Assembly (NCBI GenBank): GCA_903829565.1
Contig: CAIKQM010000525.1
Location: 1-8,196, forward strand
Origin: an uncultured Planctomycetota bacterium
GTDB taxonomy: Bacteria > Planctomycetota > UBA1135 > GCA-002686595
DNA length: 8,196 bases
Direction: 5' to 3'
The translations under genes and the position numbers were made by a program. The notes beneath the pieces are model-generated. The model saw only the letters and a program-made list of their open reading frames with translations. It made no database searches and was not told where the DNA came from. Positions 7,101-8,196 of this stretch are shown one piece after another (the first letter of the stretch is position 1; every line of letters starts with the position of its first letter).

Positions 7101-7810
7101 TCAGTTATGTCGGCGATCAGCTCTCGATTGACGAGTGGGACGGCGCCATCGAAGGCGGCCGCTTGCGCGGTCTCGGCACGGACAACCGACGCGCCACGGT
7201 GCTCGGCATCGCCCTGCGCAAACCGTACCCCTTCCAGCTTGCACTGCAGCTGGAGGAGGTCGAGGTAGAAGGCATGCTGCGCGGCCTCTTCACCGGCCGC
7301 GGCGGCACCAAGGGCCTGTTCAACGCGCAACTATCCCTGTCAGGTGAACTGGACAGACTGCTCAGCATTCGCGGCACCGGACGCCTCGCCGTGAGCGAGT
7401 CCCGCCTGTGGGGCATCCCCGTCTTCCGCGAGCTTCTAGGCCAACTAGGCCTCGACGCCGGCGTCGTCTTCGACAGCCTTTCCACCAATGTGCGCCTCGA
7501 AGCCGGCGTGATCCACATGGAGGACCTCCGTGTACAGTCGCCCCTGCTCCAGCTATCGGGAGCAGGCGAGTTGGATTTCGACGGCAGCTTGCAGTACGAG
7601 TTGGGGCTGACGTATGGGTTGGTGGATCGCTTGGGGGCCGTGACTCAGGCGCTGTACTGGCTGCAGAACAAGTTGCTGACCGTGACGATTGGCGGGGACA
7701 TGATGCAGCCGGTGGTACGGGTGCAAAATCCGCTGGGGGCGTTGTTGAGGGCGGAGGTGCGGAGGGCTTTGCCGCGGCCGGGTTTATCGGGGATGCCGAG
7801 CAAGTTTTGA
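4151..7810 (+). CDS. Large AsmA-like membrane-anchored periplasmic protein
   Basis: This 1219-residue protein begins with a short basic stretch and one hydrophobic segment at about 14-37 (AVMALAAVLALAESLGLWAW), which would anchor it in the inner membrane with the rest in the periplasm. The body is a long series of alternating beta-strand-like segments with the pattern of RLELKGVEV or LDLRGRVPL, few Cys and no enzymatic motif. The last 150 or so residues (about 1057-1200, including GTGRLAVSESRLWGIP, then VRLEAGVIHMEDLRVQSP, LSGAGELDFDGSLQYEL, and a close at GGDMMQPVVRVQNPLG) have the form of an AsmA C-terminal domain. In known relatives (AsmA, YhdP, TamB) such repeated beta folds make a groove that carries phospholipids between membranes. 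That role here is inference from architecture, not proof. The start follows alr by 28 bp, so it is probably co-transcribed with cell-wall genes. Codon use changes in the final third: C-ending from about 7140 to 7560, then rich in GGG, TTG and AGG. Family-level call is fairly secure; the specific member is not. Confidence 0.85.
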   Translation: MKRLGRALLRWAVRAGWAVMALAAVLALAESLGLWAWGARRWIASTLNRPIEEVRIDTLQLSWLRPRLELKGVEVGPEGATVRVDAATLDFDLLGPGSPRLVRAKIEGGGFDLSRRLLVAWQGVSDATQAVNPATVLLPEVELRGIEIALRSESIGRVPLGALHVLLRAGEDGRPQLWGRLDPSAALGGGSRGAAVFLRGELQSDQAFEVRATATALRLRSEELPDAQAFAAIKAAAPQVRLDLDLRGRVPLKQGEEPQVKLGLRLAGGSISLLDGRETLKDLALDLRADWHPQVETEWTELRSLDLEAVYSGTTRLGAVRGGMVCGVHAGSEQAAAWLVGDRFEIGEPLKQLLADDLFALRQWSAFEPRGTAKLRAAWRVPQGGALADAHVAADLELQGETAVTFRGWPSGAMGALDEGFPLAIEQLHGRVVFHHDSKAARTLRVGIVGAEMLSRHESGLINLHARGDVRTHAPDASPFAPGRGNPEWDVRIEADALPFDATTEAALRGLSSAVPVNSWLPYHPRGGTIDAKVRVGRTVESTTTMVSAELQLRDMQARWDELPLPLSKVSGPLVFRSDGLGMRGLTFALEAVAEGGSTVDVRGRLQTEDDGDARTVQETDDVQHIWARAPAVVLEGADAAVLAASLDDVRAAMDELQPRGTAQLEWSRTRDGRAAVRTTRAIVEPATGAAKLVLTPRAFPMEVEVLAGTGVVEAREGAPSTVRVGPVLGRVQEAWVCARVALPERDLELRAAGVDTKDPRVWECLAQAWDAAAGAQTVQFTGQVDLTGQMRLGASANTTQWQVALRGNGLRSGSFALRDVGGLLELQGGVVSGTNLTTTLGDTPIAIQDLRWDLVGAAPLEARFAIESLPLDRVHLGAFLAADNLDALLDGLELRGAVQVPDGRVLWQRDSGEPGASGRVELSGSARPRGVALRVGVPINISDARLQVERLSFDAGGTKALVRIEDLRGQLADRSIERTRLLLSYVGDQLSIDEWDGAIEGGRLRGLGTDNRRATVLGIALRKPYPFQLALQLEEVEVEGMLRGLFTGRGGTKGLFNAQLSLSGELDRLLSIRGTGRLAVSESRLWGIPVFRELLGQLGLDAGVVFDSLSTNVRLEAGVIHMEDLRVQSPLLQLSGAGELDFDGSLQYELGLTYGLVDRLGAVTQALYWLQNKLLTVTIGGDMMQPVVRVQNPLGALLRAEVRRALPRPGLSGMPSKF
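6483..6511. repeat. Inverted repeat joined to a 12-bp palindrome, inside the AsmA-like gene
   Basis: CTGTCCAGT (6483-6491) and ACTGGACAG (6494-6502) form a perfect 9-bp inverted repeat around 2 bases. Overlapping it by 3 bases is the perfect 12-bp palindrome CAGGTCGACCTG (6500-6511). The DNA encodes a stretch containing FTGQVDLTGQ, itself a small peptide repeat. A chance result of coding is possible; an operator or mRNA hairpin is the alternative. Confidence 0.6.
7337..7356. repeat. Second CTGT-N12-ACAG site, imperfect copy of the 6483 repeat
   Basis: CTGT at 7337-7340 and ACAG at 7353-7356 are separated by 12 bases, and 16 of 20 positions match the inverted repeat at 6483-6502. The right half (AACTGGACAG) differs from the first copy only at its first base. 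It lies in the same coding region, so a regulatory role is uncertain. Confidence 0.35.
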
Positions 7811-7821
7811 TACTGGCGTAG

Positions 7822-8196
7822 ATGAATGTGCACGACCTGGGCGCTCGTAGCGGCTCCCAGAGTTCCTCGCGGAGTTCCTCGAGCGACGGTTCGCCAGGCC
7901 TGTGGCTGTTTCTTGGTCCCCAGGCCGCGGTGGGGCAACTCTCCAACTCCCCCGGCTGCGAACAAGGAGGAGATGGGTCGATGGTCCTACCGCCGAGGAC
8001 TAGAGCCGAGCCCCCCCTCAAAGGACCCGCTGGGCAGCCTGTAGACATGCACCATACGCGCAAGGCCCCTATGCCGTGCTCCGAGACCTTCCTACCCAGA
8101 CGAACGGCGGAGCTTTCTGAGCCCACATTCGCAGAATTCACTCAGCATCGTGCACAATCGTCTAGACCAGTATCACTCTTGCCGATGACCGCCCGC
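7822..8196 (+). CDS. Open-ended hypothetical reading frame, 3' end beyond window
   Basis: An ATG at 7822 directly follows an in-frame TAG (7819-7821) and lies 11 bases after the AsmA-like stop. The frame then runs 125 codons to the window edge without a stop. The predicted product has a Ser-rich start (12 Ser among residues 10-24), a short hydrophobic patch near 27-38 (LWLFLGPQAAVG), then a basic, Pro-rich stretch. I recognise no domain. Codon bias is weaker than upstream, with AGA, AGG, CTA and CCC codons and more A/T at third positions, and G+C falls to about 55% at 8101-8160. A real gene could also start at the in-frame ATG at 7981, which follows a perfect AAGGAGG, or at 8185 (MTAR...). 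If the last is right, 7811-8184 is intergenic. An opposite-strand frame is also open here, so lack of stops alone is weak evidence. Confidence 0.3.
   Translation, partial: MNVHDLGARSGSQSSSRSSSSDGSPGLWLFLGPQAAVGQLSNSPGCEQGGDGSMVLPPRTRAEPPLKGPAGQPVDMHHTRKAPMPCSETFLPRRTAELSEPTFAEFTQHRAQSSRPVSLLPMTAR
7837..7860 (+). terminator. GC-rich stem-loop 26 bases after the AsmA-like stop
   Basis: CTGGGCGCT (7837-7845) pairs with AGCG (7849-7852) and CCCAG (7856-7860), giving nine pairs with a 3-nt loop and a 3-nt bulge. Its place just after the last recognised gene suits a terminator or a 3' mRNA-stabilising hairpin. No T-run follows, so intrinsic termination is not well supported. Confidence 0.3.
7860..7883 (+). 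repeat. 12-nt tandem repeat, two copies
   Basis: GAGTTCCTCG occurs at 7860-7869 and 7872-7881, giving a period of 12 with 11 of 12 positions equal between copies. The period is a multiple of three and in the frame opened at 7822 codes Ser-Ser-Ser-Arg followed by Ser-Ser-Ser-Ser. Probably a small local duplication. Confidence 0.5.
7897..7935 (+). other. Two mutually exclusive stem-loops
   Basis: GGCCTG (7897-7902) can pair with CAGGCC (7921-7926), extended by two further G-C pairs after a one-base mismatch. Alternatively CCCCA (7918-7922) can pair with TGGGG (7931-7935) over an 8-nt loop. The two use the same bases, so only one can form at a time, a pattern seen in attenuators but also common by chance in G+C-rich DNA. 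Confidence 0.2.
7964..7970 (+). promoter_or_regulatory. Perfect Shine-Dalgarno-like AAGGAGG
   Basis: AAGGAGG lies 10 bases before the ATG at 7981, which is in the frame left open at the window end. It is the strongest anti-SD match seen near any candidate start; glmM, tsaB and the AsmA-like gene have none as good. It may mark the true start of the downstream gene, or be chance. Confidence 0.25.
7982..8002 (+). other. Stem-loop over the candidate ATG at 7981
   Basis: Seven pairs (TGGTCCT 7982-7988 with AGGACTA 7996-8002, one of them G-U) close a 7-nt loop. It begins within the ATG at 7981 and could hide that start codon in mRNA. Function is not shown. Confidence 0.2.
8049..8079 (+). other. 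Stem-loop in the right-hand uncharacterised region
   Basis: GCACCATA (8049-8056) pairs with TATG (8070-8073) and, after a CC bulge, GTGC (8076-8079): eight pairs around a 13-nt loop. It is the last clear hairpin before the A/T-richer end of the window. Confidence 0.2.

Noticed and set aside
5774..7330. Long - strand frame of 518 codons inside the AsmA-like gene
   Set aside because: It is the reverse shadow of a strongly coding + frame; no domain is recognisable.
7826..8044. 72-codon + strand frame starting with MCTTWALVAAP
   Set aside because: No family resemblance and no ribosome site; the frame from 7822 in a different register is longer and reaches the window end.
7362..8141. 259-codon open frame on the - strand covering the end of the AsmA-like gene and the right-hand region
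   Set aside because: More than half of it is antisense to a well-supported gene, the product is Pro/Ser/Arg-rich and low in recognisable structure, and its stops are absent because of composition.
8137..8166. Promoter-like TTCACT, 18 bases, TCTAGA before the ATG at 8185
   Set aside because: The -10 element matches only three of six consensus positions, and such matches are common; the region being slightly A/T-richer is the only support.
7811..8196. Known structured RNA (RNase P RNA, tmRNA, SRP RNA, tRNA)
   Set aside because: No conserved core motif of any of these was found on either strand by eye, and no T-loop or CCA end typical of tRNA.

Overview
The window is a G+C-rich bacterial segment, about 67% G+C where I hand-counted the first 60 bases. 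It is read almost entirely on the + strand as one compact run of housekeeping and envelope genes. From left to right it holds: the 3' part of folP (dihydropteroate synthase), a 119-bp gap, glmM (phosphoglucosamine mutase), tsaB (t6A tRNA modification partner), alr (alanine racemase), and a 1219-residue, membrane-anchored AsmA-like protein. About 390 bp of less certain sequence follows. No tRNA, rRNA, CRISPR array, insertion sequence, integrase or phage gene was recognised.

The genes are tightly packed. glmM and tsaB overlap by 4 bp (GTGA). alr begins about 50 bp after tsaB, or overlaps it if a TTG start is used. The AsmA-like gene starts 28 bp after alr. This is the layout of a single transcript. 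glmM makes glucosamine-1-phosphate for UDP-GlcNAc, and alr makes D-alanine, so both feed peptidoglycan; glmM also feeds lipid A where that is made. The AsmA-like protein would sit in the inner membrane with a large periplasmic part, a design associated with phospholipid transport to, or homeostasis of, the outer membrane. folP next to glmM is an old gene pairing, also seen in E. coli. tsaB is an essential tRNA-modification gene.

The organism is probably a diderm (Gram-negative-type) bacterium with peptidoglycan. The style of the AsmA-like protein, the weak or missing Shine-Dalgarno sites and the G+C content would fit Planctomycetota or a neighbouring phylum. This is an impression only; nothing in the window proves it.

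The most open question is the right end (7811-8196). A reading frame opens with ATG at 7822, 11 bases after the AsmA-like stop, and stays open for 125 codons to the window edge. It matches no family I know and has weaker codon bias than the genes before it. The same stretch can form several stem-loops and carries a 12-nt tandem repeat and a perfect AAGGAGG. It may be a new gene, a structured RNA or leader, or ordinary intergenic DNA ahead of a gene starting near 8185. I found no clear undescribed system; the rest is a core biosynthetic cluster.
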